Part shown: piece after piece, positions 21,788-33,878 of the stretch
Layout: the number at the start of each line of letters is the position of its first letter
How positions within the stretch are numbered: position 1 is the first letter of the stretch
NCBI GenBank assembly: GCA_021521415.1
Contig: JAIQDT010000107.1
Span: 3,100,001 to 3,164,000, forward strand
DNA: 64,000 nucleotides
Direction: 5' to 3'
Source: Bidens hawaiensis
Lineage: Eukaryota > Streptophyta > Magnoliopsida > Asterales > Asteraceae
Program-made: the position numbers and the translations under genes
The notes under the pieces: generated by a model
The model's database searches: none
What the model saw: the letters and a program-made list of their open reading frames with translations, nothing else
What the model was told of the DNA's origin: nothing

Positions 21788-24700
21788 TGTAACACCCCGT
21801 AACCGCAGCGGAAACGTACACGGGATGCAACAGACACATCTGATATCAACAGCATTGCTTATAAAGAAAGTACCACTACATTAATTTATATCATATTACA
21901 TTGTTGCTAGTTTCGTTACTGTCTAGGTGTTACACACAAATTTTACCGATAAGACATTACTATATTCATTACAACTATAGATCAGCAAGCCTCCAACAAG
22001 TAGCACAGATCATTAAGCACATATCAATCATTCCAACTTGGGCATACCTAGAAAACATGTAAAGAAAAGGGTCAACTACGAATAGTTGGTGAGTTTCACT
22101 AAATTAAATAAACACTGACAGATCATTTTAATAATCATTTATTAAACAATGTAATTATGCGGGGAACTATGTTTCCCCAGAACATTTATAACCTCTGGGA
22201 ACTAAGTTACCCCAGAACAATAATAACCTCCGGGAACTATGTTACCCCAGAACAATAATAACCTCTGGGAACTAAGTTACCCCAGAACAATAATAACCTC
22301 CGGGAACTATGTTACCCCAGAACAATAATAACCTCTGGGAACTAAGTTACCCCAGAACAATAATAACCTCCGGGAACTATGTTACCCCAGAACAATAATA
22401 ACCTCTGGGAACTATGTTACCCCAGAACAATCCCACACGATAAACAATTTATATATTCAATGCATCAAACCATATATATATTTAAATATACAAGTGTTTC
22501 CATACGATCGGTATGTACTTAAATACTTTAATAAAGACATGCTTTCCGCCCCGGGAAAATATTTAAAACAGTTCAGTAAAAGGGGCTCGTGAAAACTCAC
22601 CTTTCTGTGAGTCGGGACGTGGTACAATGAACTGCTATAAGCCTGGATCTGTAATATGATATCTAGTCGTTACTATATAATTCCCATAAATTAAATCCGT
22701 GTTAATCGGTACATCTGGGGACATTGTTAACCCAGTACTGTACTCGATCCGGGGACAATGTTAACCCCGTGACACTCCTAAGGACTCAGATTGTGCCATT
22801 ACTTAGAGTCGGACGGTCAAAATTATCATTTTTATGTTTTCCTTGATTTGCGTGCCTAGCACGGTCATCCGTTTTTAGTTTCAAAAATGAGTTTATTCAC
22901 ACCCGACCCAAAAATGGTGTTTTACTGTTACTTTAGTTAACGTGATGAAATTAGAGCTCGGTTTGGACAACCCGTTTGGCCGCGGGGCCCGTTTCCGTCA
23001 TTTAGGTGCCGGAAACAGTAAAATCGGGTAAAATTACCCAAATCATCCGAATTATTTTCGGATGATTTACTTTTATTTAATTTACTTAGTATTATGAAAT
23101 GATCAATTTTTTTAGGTTTTTATATACCAGTCAGCTCGCTTATGCGAGTTTTGCCGGTTTACACGTTTTAAGCTTTAAAAATTTGTTTTTATGTTCTTTT
23201 TAGCACAAATAGTTACCCGTTTAGTCTCGGGTCTTGAAATTTTGCACAAAACTTATTTAGACAGTAAGAGATTTTATAAAAATTTTCCAGATTTATTTTT
23301 TTATATTTACATTTATTTATCTATTTTTAAACATTATTAAAACACTAAATATGTCAAAAATACCAAAAGACTTTAGAAAAATCCAAAATTTTTCTGGGAT
23401 GATCCCTGCCATCCTCATAACTCCCTGGAATTTTTCCAGAACCCAAAACTCATTTTTCAAGCCGTTTTCACAAAAACTGAGCTAGAAAGCCCTAGAACTC
23501 GTTTTACCGAAAAGTCCCCTTAGACTTCTCCAACTGAGCTAAAATTTTGTGTGTGACTTTTATATGTTATAAAAAGCTTATCCTAAATTTTCCAGAATTT
23601 TTCATCAAGTTTAGCTATTTTTCACCATTTTTGGCCAAAACCGAGCATTAAATTCACCAAATATTCATATTTTATCCAAAAATAACCAAAAATTCACAGA
23701 TCTCATATTTTCATGTGTAGATCATCTCTGTGAAATTTCATGACCCGACTCTAAGCACACTACAATCTGTCCAAAATCACTAACTCACACGAAAACCGAA
23801 CTATCTTGTGTTTTCTAGCGTTAGATCGCAAAGATCTTGGTTTCTAGCCTTTGCTAGCCACTAGATACAACACTTACAAGCACAATAACACTATACCAAG
23901 CAAGTTACACCAACAATCAAACCATTTCTTTCATAGTGTCGGTTTTGATATAAAAACAAATGTTTTAACCGTAAAAATCCGTTCTCGACTCTTTTTGCTC
24001 ATTTCTTGGGCCAAGATCCCTTGTATAACTTGTATACATCTCTTGATCATGCAAGAGTTGGTTTCATCTCGGGTTTTCACCCGTCTTTCACATGGAAACT
24101 CATTTTACAAGATTTCAACCGTAAAATTTCGTTCTAAACTCTTTTAACTCATCACTTGGATCAAGATCCTTTGTATAACTTGTATACATCACTTGATCAT
24201 GCGAGAATCGGTTTCAACTCGGGTTTTCACCCATTTTTACATTTGAAACCTCCTTTTCTCAAGATCATGAAGTTGGAAACAAGATTTAAGCATTAAAAAC
24301 ATGTGTTATACCTTGAGTTCTTGGTTAGAAGTGATGAATTTGATGAACACTTGAATGTATGGAAAGTTTTGAGAGAGTTTTGATGTTGTAAAAAAAGAAA
24401 AATGAATGATATTATGGATAGGGTGGGCCGATCGGTCCACCATATGGGGTGGGGTGGGACCCACAAGTCCATTCTAAGCCACATATTCGGATTACGCAAT
24501 CCGGATAATGTTGTGGATAATCTGGTTCAGTTCGTTTCTCGTTTAAACTCGTAATTCGGCTTAAAACGAGCCTAAAATGGTTGTTTTTCGGGTTAAAATA
24601 AAATTTACATAAAACTGATTTAAAAACTTTAAAAACTTAAACCATGACGTTAAATGACTTAAGACATCGTATTGTCGGTCTTTGTGCATCTTTTTCGGTT

Positions 24701-25060
24701 TGATCGATCGTCTCTTGCTTGGTTTGATGTTAAAGGTTTCGTTTATCGTACCGACGTACTAATAAATCGAAATCCTTTTTCTGTGCTATAATTCACTTAT
24801 CCCGAAGCATTAATACTTCGTAAACATCACTAAACATTATATGCTTCGTCTATAATGTAATTCCCGATTCGTTCGGGTTTCAATAATCGTTCATTGGTTA
24901 ATTGTAATTCCAATACGATTCACTATATAATCGAGTATGATTCGTACTATGAATCATATATACTCGTATACACGTACTATAACTCATATAATCAATACTA
25001 AATGACACGTAAATAGTATATACCGGCTAGGGTATACCTGGATTTGCCGGAATCGTTACA
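21788..25060 (-). repeat. Tekay 5' LTR (right copy)
   Basis: Same ends and same length as the left copy. The compensating 1 bp indels are in gaaatgatc near 23100 and in an A run near 24392. A minus-sense TATA-like CATAATATCA lies near 24412. Confidence 0.95.
22159..22432. repeat. Tandem 35 bp repeat in the Tekay LTR (right)
   Basis: Same eight-unit alternating array as in the left LTR, offset by 9352 bases. Confidence 0.9.
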
Positions 25061-25065
25061 CTCTA

Positions 25066-25954
25066 TTTCTTTTGGGCCTGTTTGGTTGGATCCTCTTTTG
25101 GTCCTCATGGGTTCTCGGCCCACCATTTTGCTGACTGGGATTGTTTGCCTAGGTTTTTATGGGCTCTCGGCCCACGATGACTGAAGGATAAAAGGGATGT
25201 TTTACCCTCAATTGTTGTTATTCACTTTCAAATTCAATACCATCTCATCAGTATCTCTCACATAAGCTATCTAGCCGAAAACCGTTTTTCTTGGACTAAT
25301 CACACTAAGCTTCTTTTGGTGCTCGTTTTGATTGATTCACAGGTAATGAGCACAATCTCCAATTGATTGTTTTCCATGAGACCCAATGAGCCGTGTTCTC
25401 ATGGATTAATGGATAGATGGATAGATGGATCTCGTAGATTATTGTGGGGTTATGAATTGTTAAATATTTATTTATAACAACGATTGGAACATGTTAAGGG
25501 TTTAGAAGTTCAAAAGTTTGTTGCAGGTTCCATGGCGATCTCGGTAGTTTTGGAGAAGATGGCACAAATCTCAAGGGAGAATTCAAAGGGTTTTTTGTCT
25601 CCAGCCTGTCTGACCGAAAACACATGGTCAATCAAGGGTTCTCGGTTGACTTTTGTTGACCGAGATTTCTTGTCCTTGACCAAGAACTCATGTTCTTGGT
25701 TGATCTTGACAGAGAACACATTTCCTTGACCGAAAATTCACCAAATTGACCTAAATCTCACGCATGGACAGAAAACTGCTTATTCGGACCAAAATCCTTT
25801 TTAAATCATTATTATTTTACATTTATGGTCCATCCAATATGATTTTGACACAATTAGTCCTTAATGTTTAAGATAATTAAAATTGTGTACTTAAACTTAT
25901 GAATATTATTCAAGTTACGTGAATACTTACTAACTTGACTCGTTTGTTACAGAA
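25066..25954 (+). promoter_or_regulatory. Copia B leader before the accessory ORF: CTCGG motifs and TATA-like box
   Basis: Copies of TCTCGGCCCA lie near 25110 and 25160, upstream of a TATA-like GGATAAAAGG near 25187. The B LTR also carries TCTCGG ahead of its TATA box. A second array at 25530-25790 holds TCTCGGT (25640-25646) paired with ACCGAGA (25659-25665), and ACCAAGAAC paired with GTTCTTGGT (25679-25700). A possible 3' splice end (gattcacag) lies near 25345. I infer an internal promoter and leader. Confidence 0.4.
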
Positions 25955-28482
25955 ATGGATAATCAAGCTCCTTTAAAGTTTGTTGACACTCACAATATAG
26001 CTGAATATTTGTTTGACCCTCCTCCAACACACAAGGAGTTCAAGTCTATGATCGTTGGCCTCAATACTTGCAGGATTTCTCACGCCTTACGAGAAAATCT
26101 TTTCATTTGCAAGAACATGATCACGGACTTTTGGAACAATGCTTCGATCAACCAGGAAGGACCATGGGGAGTTATGTTTATAGACTCAAAAGTGCAAAAG
26201 AAGTCGGTTGTCATCACAGAGACCATCATACGGGAGGTTCTTTTATTTGGGGATCAACCTTATTAGCCAACGGAATACACAACTGTTGCTGTCTCCGAGG
26301 TTCTTACAAGAATGGGCTATGAGGGATCTTATACTCTAGCGATCAAGAAGTTATTCCACCTGTACTGGAGATTTCTGACACACACATTCTTTACGTGTGT
26401 GTCAGGAAGAAAAGGAGGTTTAGATGAGATTAGCCACACACATATGTCGGTTGTGGTTGCTTTGATCATGGATTGGAATTACAACTATTCCAAGTTCATT
26501 CTCGATGAGATGATGATCAATCTGAAACGAAAGAAGAAAAAAATGTTTCTTATGTATCCACGGTTTCTACAGATGATATTTGATTCACATTACACTGATC
26601 TCGTTAGATCTGTTGAGACATTGGATATGAAGTCAATGGGAGCCAACACCTTTGGGTTGATGAAACTGTCAAGAAAAGGGGCAAAGTCATCTACTAGGGT
26701 CTTCACGAACTGGTTAAATTTGGTCAGTTTGCCGAAACAGAATCTGTACCTATTATTGCTCAAGTTGCTGAAGAGCACATGACACCAGCTTAGAAGCGGG
26801 CTGTTGCTTTTGAGATTAGTTAAGATGATGAAGATGAAGAGAAAGAACAACGTGAAACAGAGAATGCTCTGACTGCTGAGCAACTAAAATATTTTGAGAC
26901 AAGGAATTACTACAATTGACTGCATTGAAGCCTCCTCAAGTGGTCGCTGTAAATGAAGATGATGATATCCCGAGGAACCAGCCGCCAATCTCATTCCACG
27001 GAACCGAAGAAAGAAAGATCTGAGACCTGTCATGCTGGTTACTGAAGCTACAACAACAACAACAACAACACCAACAACAACTAGCCTACAACAACAAGCA
27101 CATCAACCTGAGTCGAATGTTCCTGAGACTCATGTTGATCCAAGCCCATCCACCACAGAGCCTCAGACTCAAGATCAGATTTTTGATGATATTGCTCGTG
27201 AGTTTGAATTTGAGGATGATTTTCAACATGCTGACGCCCCTTCTGGGTCATCTGGCCCAGCCAATCAGGGTCAGTCAAGTTCTGGTGCTTCCGACAAGAT
27301 TGCTCAGATTCTTGCCTTGCAAGAAAATAGCTACAGAACAAAGTTTAGGGAGTTGTACTTGAGGATTCTCGCGTTGATGTACAATATCTCCAACATCTAG
27401 TCTTTGAACTCGAACAAGACTATGTTGTCAAAGATGTACGTATTCAAGAACTGGAAGCTAGTAACTCTGATAAAGATTCCAAGATTAAAAAGCTTCAGTA
27501 CAACATGGGAGGATTAATTTCTATGTACCTAGACCTCCAACAAAAACTCATTCATAAGTTTGGAGATGAATTCAAGAATAGTGATGATGTATTGTCTAGG
27601 ACACCTCAGGTTGATCAAGGTGGAAGTTCCAGTGTTCATCCAACTACAAATATAGATGAATCTGAGACTCTGGAACAATATATGTCCGCACCTCAAATGA
27701 CGAAAGAAAAATCGGATCGGATTCTGAAAAAGCTTCTTGTGATGAAGAATTCAAATCAAAATGTTGAATCGTCCGATCATCCAGATAGGTTCATTGTCAT
27801 CTTTCCAAAGGGATTCTCGGATAAATACGGTGACCGTTCGGAGTTGTATCGTGGGGTTTTGATGCTGATAAGAATATGTGGTGGGTTAAATGAAGGTCTA
27901 GGAGCACCGAATACTACAAGAAGATGAAGGACTTCGGGTCATGGACAAAGGTAGATCTCAGCGACCTAATCGATGCTCCATTCCATAACCCAACTCATGA
28001 AAAGCGTGCAAAAGACTTCTGGAACTTCTTACAGCGTCAAGTTGACACTGGATTTCCTAATATGAAAACCGCCGAATCATTCTTGAAGAATGCCAAAGGA
28101 GTTTGGGATCCACGAACCGGGAAGACCATGGTAAATGTCATGTGGCCTGCAATAAAGAAAGCCACTCATATTTTTTGTGATTGATGCCATTCCAGATGGT
28201 ACATTGGATAATATGCGGTTCTGGATATATGATAGTGAGACTGCCATAGTTGTGGTACATTTACAGAAGGACAAGGGGCAATTCAGATTTGTTAATCCAA
28301 GAGAATTTCTGAAGTTTGGGGAGAAAGATATCAAGAGCCTCATCACATTTCAAATTATAGCTGACCCGATCTTTGAAACTGCTGCAAAGGAGTTCACCAG
28401 TATGGAGGCTTCTATTATAAGAACAAAGTTTTGGCCAGGTGGTCTGAAGGATGCTGACATTGATTATATGGAGCATGATTAA
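25955..28482 (+). pseudogene. Accessory ORF of copia B, decayed
   Basis: It starts MDNQAPLKFVDTHNIAEYLF, the best-preserved N-terminus of the three copies. An in-frame TAG lies at about 26264. The N-terminal domain then continues (VLTRMGYEGSY, LTHTFFTCVSGRKGG, LIMDWNYNYSKFILDEM, MFLMYPRFLQMIF) before a frameshift near 26640. The middle is acidic and Thr/Gln-rich, including a CAA run at 27047-27080. A coiled-coil stretch spans about 27310-27600. The C-terminal domain lies in three overlapping frames (27505-27927, 27924-28184, 28177-28482). It is the same family and position as in A and F; function is unknown. Confidence 0.7.
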
Positions 28483-28497
28483 TAACAAAGCTACAAA

Positions 28498-28510
28498 CCA
28501 AGGGGGAGAT
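28498..28510 (+). other. Polypurine tract of copia B
   Basis: caagggggagat precedes the TGTTGGGCC start of the 3' LTR. Confidence 0.75.
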
Positions 28511-28891
28511 TGTTGGGCCAAGACTTAATGGTTTGTACTTAGTTGGGGTTAAAATTGGGCTATGTATGTAAACCGAGATCCTTATGGATCTCGGTGGGCT
28601 TTGGGCTCTTGTTGGGCTAGCTAGTTGGTGTCTCTATATATATATATCTTGAATAGGGTTTTGGTGTTGGTTAGTTTTTTGATCATTGGCCGTCTAGTAT
28701 TGTTAGCATATTAGACGAGTTTTGTAAGCAACGTGCTTAAGCACCCGACGTTATAAGAACGTGTGTTTTGAAGCATTTCTTTGTGTTCTTTGTGTTCTTT
28801 TTATTTGTTCTTACATCATCTTGTGTTGGATTTCCACACCAACATCAAGATTAGTTGATATCATATTGAAAGATCCTTCACGGGACTTACA
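28511..28891 (+). repeat. 3' LTR of copia B
   Basis: It begins TGTTGGGCCAAGAC and ends GATCCTTCACGGGACTTACA. The end matches the LTR end of E (GATCCGGTCACGGGACCTACA pattern, split here as GATCC then TCACGGGACCTACA). A 10 bp perfect hairpin, ACCGAGATCC / GGATCTCGGT (28572-28595), lies 40 bases upstream of a TATA box (28633-28648). Confidence 0.75.
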
Positions 28892-29397
28892 GTGTTCCTT
28901 CTATGGATAATATATAGAGTGTTCCTTGTATGGATAATGTATATATATTGTTCCTTCTATGGACAATATATAGTATGGGCAATAGTAATGGTGCTTTTAA
29001 TAGATATTACGTGACGTTCCTCTTATGGATGCAAATACAAGGTTAAGGTATTGATACGTGTCTTCGGATATGTGAAGGAATGTATGAGAATGTAATGTAT
29101 GCTGCGTAATTAACTAGAACTCACTCAGCGCGGCTGACTCTTAGTATGCACGCAGATGAGTATAATGAAACGGCTAGTTTGAGAGAGGGACACATGGCAT
29201 GAACTTAAGATACTGGCATCGGAAGAAGAAGTGATATGATGTTCTATGTTATCTGTAAAGAAAATATTTGAAAAGAATTGTAATGAATGATTGATGTTTT
29301 ATATTCCACGAAAAGTTTTAATTAACTCTGATTTGTAGAACTGTGTTTATGAGTAAATTCGACGTTAAAGTAGGGCTACCGGGACCGGGGCCTTACA
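28892..29397 (+). repeat. Gypsy LTR C, 3' fragment
   Basis: It resumes directly after the B LTR with three near copies of gttcctt-tatgga-aatatata (28892-28975). It continues through actcactcagcg...ctgac and ends CCGGGGCCTTACA, matching the reverse complement of LTR H. No primer site follows, so this is not an evident 5' LTR of an intact element. Confidence 0.6.
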
Positions 29398-29534
29398 AGA
29401 TTTTGGGTGGTCCGTGGATCTACAATCTTTACAAAGCTTACAGTGCAGACACAGAGGGTACCCGAAGCCCAAACCCGATAGTACTCAGCCTCAGTTATTG
29501 TCTTCGCATGCAGATGGTCCAACAGGTCAGCTGA

Positions 29535-29927
29535 AACCCGGAAATATGGACGTTTCAGGATGCCCTGAACCATATATGGGATCCTGAGGACCTAGCAGAG
29601 CTGATGATCCAGGATGTACCTGAGAGGAGAGGATGATCACCACCCCGACAGACCCGCCGTCACATTTACTACCAGCAAGGAGGCCCATCATCATCAGGAG
29701 CCGGCCCCAGCTCGTCACGCCACACCCAGTACTCGTTTGAGGTCCTATACATGCTCATTGACCAGTTCCAGAGTCACACTACCGCCTTTTTTGACAGGTT
29801 AACATGACAAATTGCTGCCTCTGACGCACAAAGAGTAGTAGAATATGCAGAGACGAGGCGAGAGATTGACCGTTTGGGTGAGCGTATGGACAGGCAGTGG
29901 GGATCTTTCGACCCGCATACGGGGTAA
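29535..29927 (+). pseudogene. Decayed ORF fragment, unknown
   Basis: The frame reads IWTFQDALNHIWDPEDLAEL, a Ser-rich stretch, then LIDQFQSHTTAFFDRL and RVVEYAETRREIDRLGERMD before a stop. Two internal TGA codons interrupt it. GC content is higher than around it. The amphipathic end may be a coiled coil. Probably a gag- or env-region fragment of the Athila-like element. Confidence 0.35.
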
Positions 29928-30418
29928 CTGACGAGCATCGACACTGGTAGGTCTGGTATGGGTATGGGTCAGGGTGGTAGTACCTTTATGACATTATTAT
30001 CATGTTTGTTTTAAAAAAATTACTTTCTGTCGTTTGGTTGTTTGTTTATTTGGATACTTATTATGGCCATGGGTGCTAAGACATTTCAATAGGTACTTAT
30101 TTAGCCCGTGTGGGCAGGGTATGGATGATTCCATACCCAAATTTCAGTAGAAATATGCTTGGTTGTTTTGCAGTTTTATATTATCTAGGTACAAAACAGG
30201 AAAACGGACGAAAAACAGGGGACGATCTGTCAAAATTTCGTTAACCCATAGGAAAGTACCTTTCCATTTTACCCACCATACTTTATTCGAATCTTAGTCT
30301 TTTTATGAGTCATTTCACATTGAGGACAATGTAAGATTAAAGTGTGGGGAGGGGAATTACTTGAGAAATTGCTTACTCCACTAATTATAAGATTCTCTAA
30401 ACAACAAAATTTTTGTAG

Positions 30419-30711
30419 CAGATAAAGACTATTTTTATAAAGAAACCAAGAGCAAAAAGATATGAACGATGCTTAGGATGCGGAAACTGGTCCCACGAAG
30501 AAAGATGTAGAAAAAGTCAAACTCAGTCTCCACATGAATATACCAAACTAATGAGGGTGGGGTCTATTAGGCTTGAAGCCGAACGATCCATTAGAGTTGG
30601 GAGTTATGTTAAAAGCGGGATTGAGGAAGATCTGATTCACATCCTCGACAAAACTAGTCTTGATGATCTGACATTAAAAGAGTCACTAAGTTTGTTAAAA
30701 AAATGGGAATA
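30419..30711 (+). other. Short ORF with a CCHC-like knuckle between two polypurine-like tracts
   Basis: About 97 codons open between a TAG at 30416 and the stop at 30709. It contains CLGCGNWSHEERC, spaced C-2-C-4-H-3-C (one residue short of a classical retroviral knuckle), in a basic N-terminus (KKPRAKRYER). A second half (SGIEEDLIHILDKTSLDDL) looks helical. There is no ATG before the finger, so it may be a spliced exon or a decayed fragment. Confidence 0.35.
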
Positions 30712-31200
30712 AAAAAGCTAACGACATCTTAAGATTCCCGTCAATCAGTAGAAGTTATTTTACCATCCTCATTAACATAAACCCTTGAACCACCACCAAA
30801 TACCAAATCCCTAAACCAAACAAAACCAAACCATATTACCTTCCGATCTATGCAACCCTTCAAAAAGGTGGAGATTTGAACTCGTTACAAGCTTATTTTT
30901 CACAGGTCACATTCTGACTAAGAGTGTTCACTTACATGCATCAAAGGTATGATCAGATATGTAAACCAAGTGTGAGTGAACATTGTGAGAACGTGACGTT
31001 CTGCATAAACAGAAGCTCATAAAAAATCAGCTTTTTATATATCCCTACATATATTCTTATGATTTAAGGTTGGTTATTTTGTTCCCATTTTCTTTGAACT
31101 CTTTTGGGGATTTGAAAGCTATGGTCCTAACTTGCGATTTTTAGAGAATATTTATAAGTAGCTAGCTTGAGGACAAGCAAGGTTCAAGTGTGGGGATGTT

Positions 31201-31870
31201 TGATGTATATAAAAATATACATCTTATTAGCATCAAATAATCTCTAAAAACCGCAACTTCTATCAAATAATATAGCTCAAAAGGCTACTTATAGCTTTAA
31301 AATTCAATTTCGAGTAAACCCAAGCCTTAAACGAAGAAACAAGTAAAAACACGAAGAAAAATGAAAGAAAACTCAAGAAAACCCTCAACCACGCCCCCAT
31401 GCTTCAAGAAGCACGCCCCCATGCTTCTGAAAACAAGAAAAGACAAAAATCTATAGGAAAAGACAAATACTGGATAATAAAGCACGGTGCAGTGCTTAAG
31501 CCACCATGGGGCCGTGGTCACCATTAAGATAAGACAAAAAGAATTAGCAAATGTCACTAAAAAGAATGGGGTCGTGCCTCAGGAAGCACGGGGCCGTGGT
31601 GAGTCATTATGTACGATCTGACAGCATTTAATGCAACTGGACACCTGGACACGGAGTCGTGTCTCATGGGATATGGGATCGTGCTTCTCACTCTAGACTT
31701 CCTATAAATAGAGGCTCATGTTGCACTCATTTGGTGTGCTTGAAAAAGATCTTAAAACGGGTTTCATTTATAAAAACACCCACATTACACACATATTGAA
31801 GATCTTGTGAGGAGTTTGAATATGGTTAGGACAACTAAGTATCATTATTTTTGTTTATTAGTATAGTAAA
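31201..31870 (+). repeat. Athila-like LTR start (3' end not defined)
   Basis: It begins TGATGTATAT right after caagtgtggggatgtt. The first 23 bases form a 9 bp perfect inverted repeat (31202-31210 with 31215-31223). Phrases such as cacggggccgtgg recur at 31490-31610. A TATA box CTATAAATAGAGG lies at 31702-31714. I cannot place the right end. Confidence 0.45.
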
Positions 31871-33036
31871 ATTTGTTAAAATGGTTTTGCCCTATAATCA
31901 TAGGATGAATGAGAATGAGATCATGCCAAGAATAAATATGAGATTATCATATTATCGTCGATATTTTCTATTATTAATATAGTTAGATTAGATGCTATGT
32001 TAATGTTTACCTATCTCCTAAAAAATTAATTTGTGAAGTTGGGATTTGGACGTACTATAAGCGTCGTTGTAAATACCTACAAAATATTAGCGTGATAAAC
32101 CATAAAAGTTATCGTTGTTAGCATGTTATATAGAAAAACTTTTACACAATGTTGTAACTAAGTTTCTGAAGTGTTTTATTAAATTATATTTAACATTTTT
32201 TTTCCTTTATTAAAATCATTTAAAGTCTTTTCTTCTCCTTTAATTTAAAGTTACTAAACTTTATATAGGTGTTTCAATCGTATACAATTATATAATATTT
32301 TTATAAATAGTTGGACTTTTTAAAATATAATGATATAAATTAAACATATATGAGTGTTTTTGTTAATAAGTAATTATGTTTTTTAAATTGTAGGAGCGAA
32401 AAAATAAAAATTTACTAAATAATGACTAATTTTCATAATTGTTTATTAAATTAAAGTTAAATTGAGTAAAGTAATCACTAGATAGTAATTAAATTCATAT
32501 ATGTTATATTTGTCTCGCTTAATTTAGAAAAAGCTTAAATGTTTTAAACAGCTTCTATAGAATTTCAACAGTTAATTAATGTTAAATGATTTAAGATGAT
32601 TTTTTTTATGTTGCTTCAAGAAAACACTTAAAAAACAGTTATATGCGCATTTTTATATAGAAATGAATAACCTCTGGATTACCATGGAAGAAAGAAATGA
32701 TTAAATGTTCATGATAAAACAAAAAACATCTTATAATATTGATCATTATGTCTAACTTTTTATAAAAAAAATTTATAAGTATCATGAAAATTATTGTTAA
32801 CATATGGACTACATAACCCCTCCTTTTGCTTTACAATAAACATTAAGGAGGGTTTGGGGTGAGGTTGCTCCACTTCCGGCCCTGGGACCTCAATATTTAC
32901 CTGGGTAGGCTTATGGGGATAACAAAGTTAATATCTTCAAAAATTGATGTCTAAGTAAAATCATTTCATATTGGTAGATACAATATTGTTTTATAGTATA
33001 CAGGAGAATTGATTATTTTGCCATTATTAAGGGGTA

Positions 33037-33129
33037 TTGTCCAATAAAAGTAGGGTGGGTGTGGCGCCTTCTACTCTTTTGGTCTTGTCCAATAAAAGTA
33101 GGGTGGGTGTGGCGCCTTCTACTCTTTTG
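33037..33129. repeat. 48 bp tandem duplication
   Basis: Two virtually identical units start at 33037 and 33085 (ttgtccaataaaagtagggt onward). No mismatch was seen over the 45 bases shared. Confidence 0.9.
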
Positions 33130-33397
33130 TATCTAAAATATTGGGTGTCCACATCACACGCCATACATTTAGTATATCCATATGAATTGTATTGCATTTA
33201 TTCGAAAAGGAATATTACTTTGAGTAAAATATTGAAACCCATAAAATGTCAAGGGATATTAGATCTTTAACTTGGAGTGACAAAAGGGTAGAGGGGTCTT
33301 CTAATATTGCTCTCAAAAACCCTTTTTCAATAAAGCATATGTAAAATGAAATTGCACGTGCCCTCACATGCTAACAGAAAGAGAGGAGGCGTCACTA

Positions 33398-33560
33398 GGG
33401 CTGTTACTTTTATCCAAAATCTGAAACCCAACCCGAATATACTCAAACTTGAACCCGAACAGAAAAACCCGAACCCGAGAAAAGACTAACCCGAACCCGA
33501 ACCAAATTAATTCAGTTTGGTTTTCGGGTTTGATTTATATGTTTCTGGTCAACCAGAAAA
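33398..33560. repeat. ACCCGAAC-rich patch, possible DNA-transposon terminus
   Basis: ACCCGAA recurs about six times after cactagggctgtta, with inverse copies (ttcgggtttg) at 33523. Such subterminal repeats occur in plant hAT-like elements. No second terminus or target duplication was found. Confidence 0.25.
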
Positions 33561-33878
33561 CCCCGAATAAGCTTTTAATTTTGAAATTAAATATACTTTT
33601 GGGTAAAATAGGCTTAGTCTTAACCTTAGCCACTAAGGTTATCAAAATCTTATCCTAATCGATTTTTGTCATTCCAACTATTATGGATCGATTGTTTATT
33701 GTTAATTTATGTTTTCCATTTATTACTAATGGCAACCATAATCGAACAACCAAATCACGTCACATTGAAGAAGATTATGGTTCGAGTTAGTTACTTAGGT
33801 TTATTTTTCTTTTGAATTGTTTTATCAAGTTATGTTGGTTTATTATTTGATTATTTGCGTTATGAGCTAAGAAGAATA

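Larger units (their letters stand above)
12436..25060 (-). mobile_element. Intact Tekay-type Ty3/gypsy chromovirus
   Basis: The element spans 12,625 bp. Two 3,273 bp LTRs flank an internal region with a tRNA-iMet primer site, a leader ORF, one uninterrupted gag-pol frame and a polypurine tract. The 5 bp duplication CTCTA flanks it at 12431-12435 and 25061-25065. It is inserted in copia remnant B. I counted about 19-20 substitutions and two 1 bp indels between the LTRs, roughly 0.6 percent, so insertion was recent; at commonly used plant rates this is a few hundred thousand years. Placement in the Tekay/Del clade rests on long TGTAACACC-type LTRs and a C-terminal chromodomain-like tail. It appears structurally complete. 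Confidence 0.93.
29398..31200 (+). mobile_element. Athila-like Ty3/gypsy 3' internal remnant
   Basis: Two phrases typical of Athila-type elements appear: cattgaggacaatg with aagtgtggggagg (30330-30352), and cttgaggacaagc with caagtgtggggatg (31167-31198). The second directly precedes an LTR start. No gag-pol survives here. Lineage is inferred from these motifs and the LTR content, not from a pol domain. Confidence 0.5.
31871..33878. other. AT-rich intergenic DNA
   Basis: No gene is recognised. It contains a 48 bp duplication, a patch of ACCCGAAC repeats, and a weak inverted repeat (CCCTCCTT near 32819 with AAGGAGGG near 32850). Confidence 0.4.

Noticed and set aside
33398..33560. A defined hAT transposon
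   Set aside because: Only one ACCCGAAC-rich patch was seen, with no terminal inverted repeat pair or 8 bp duplication.
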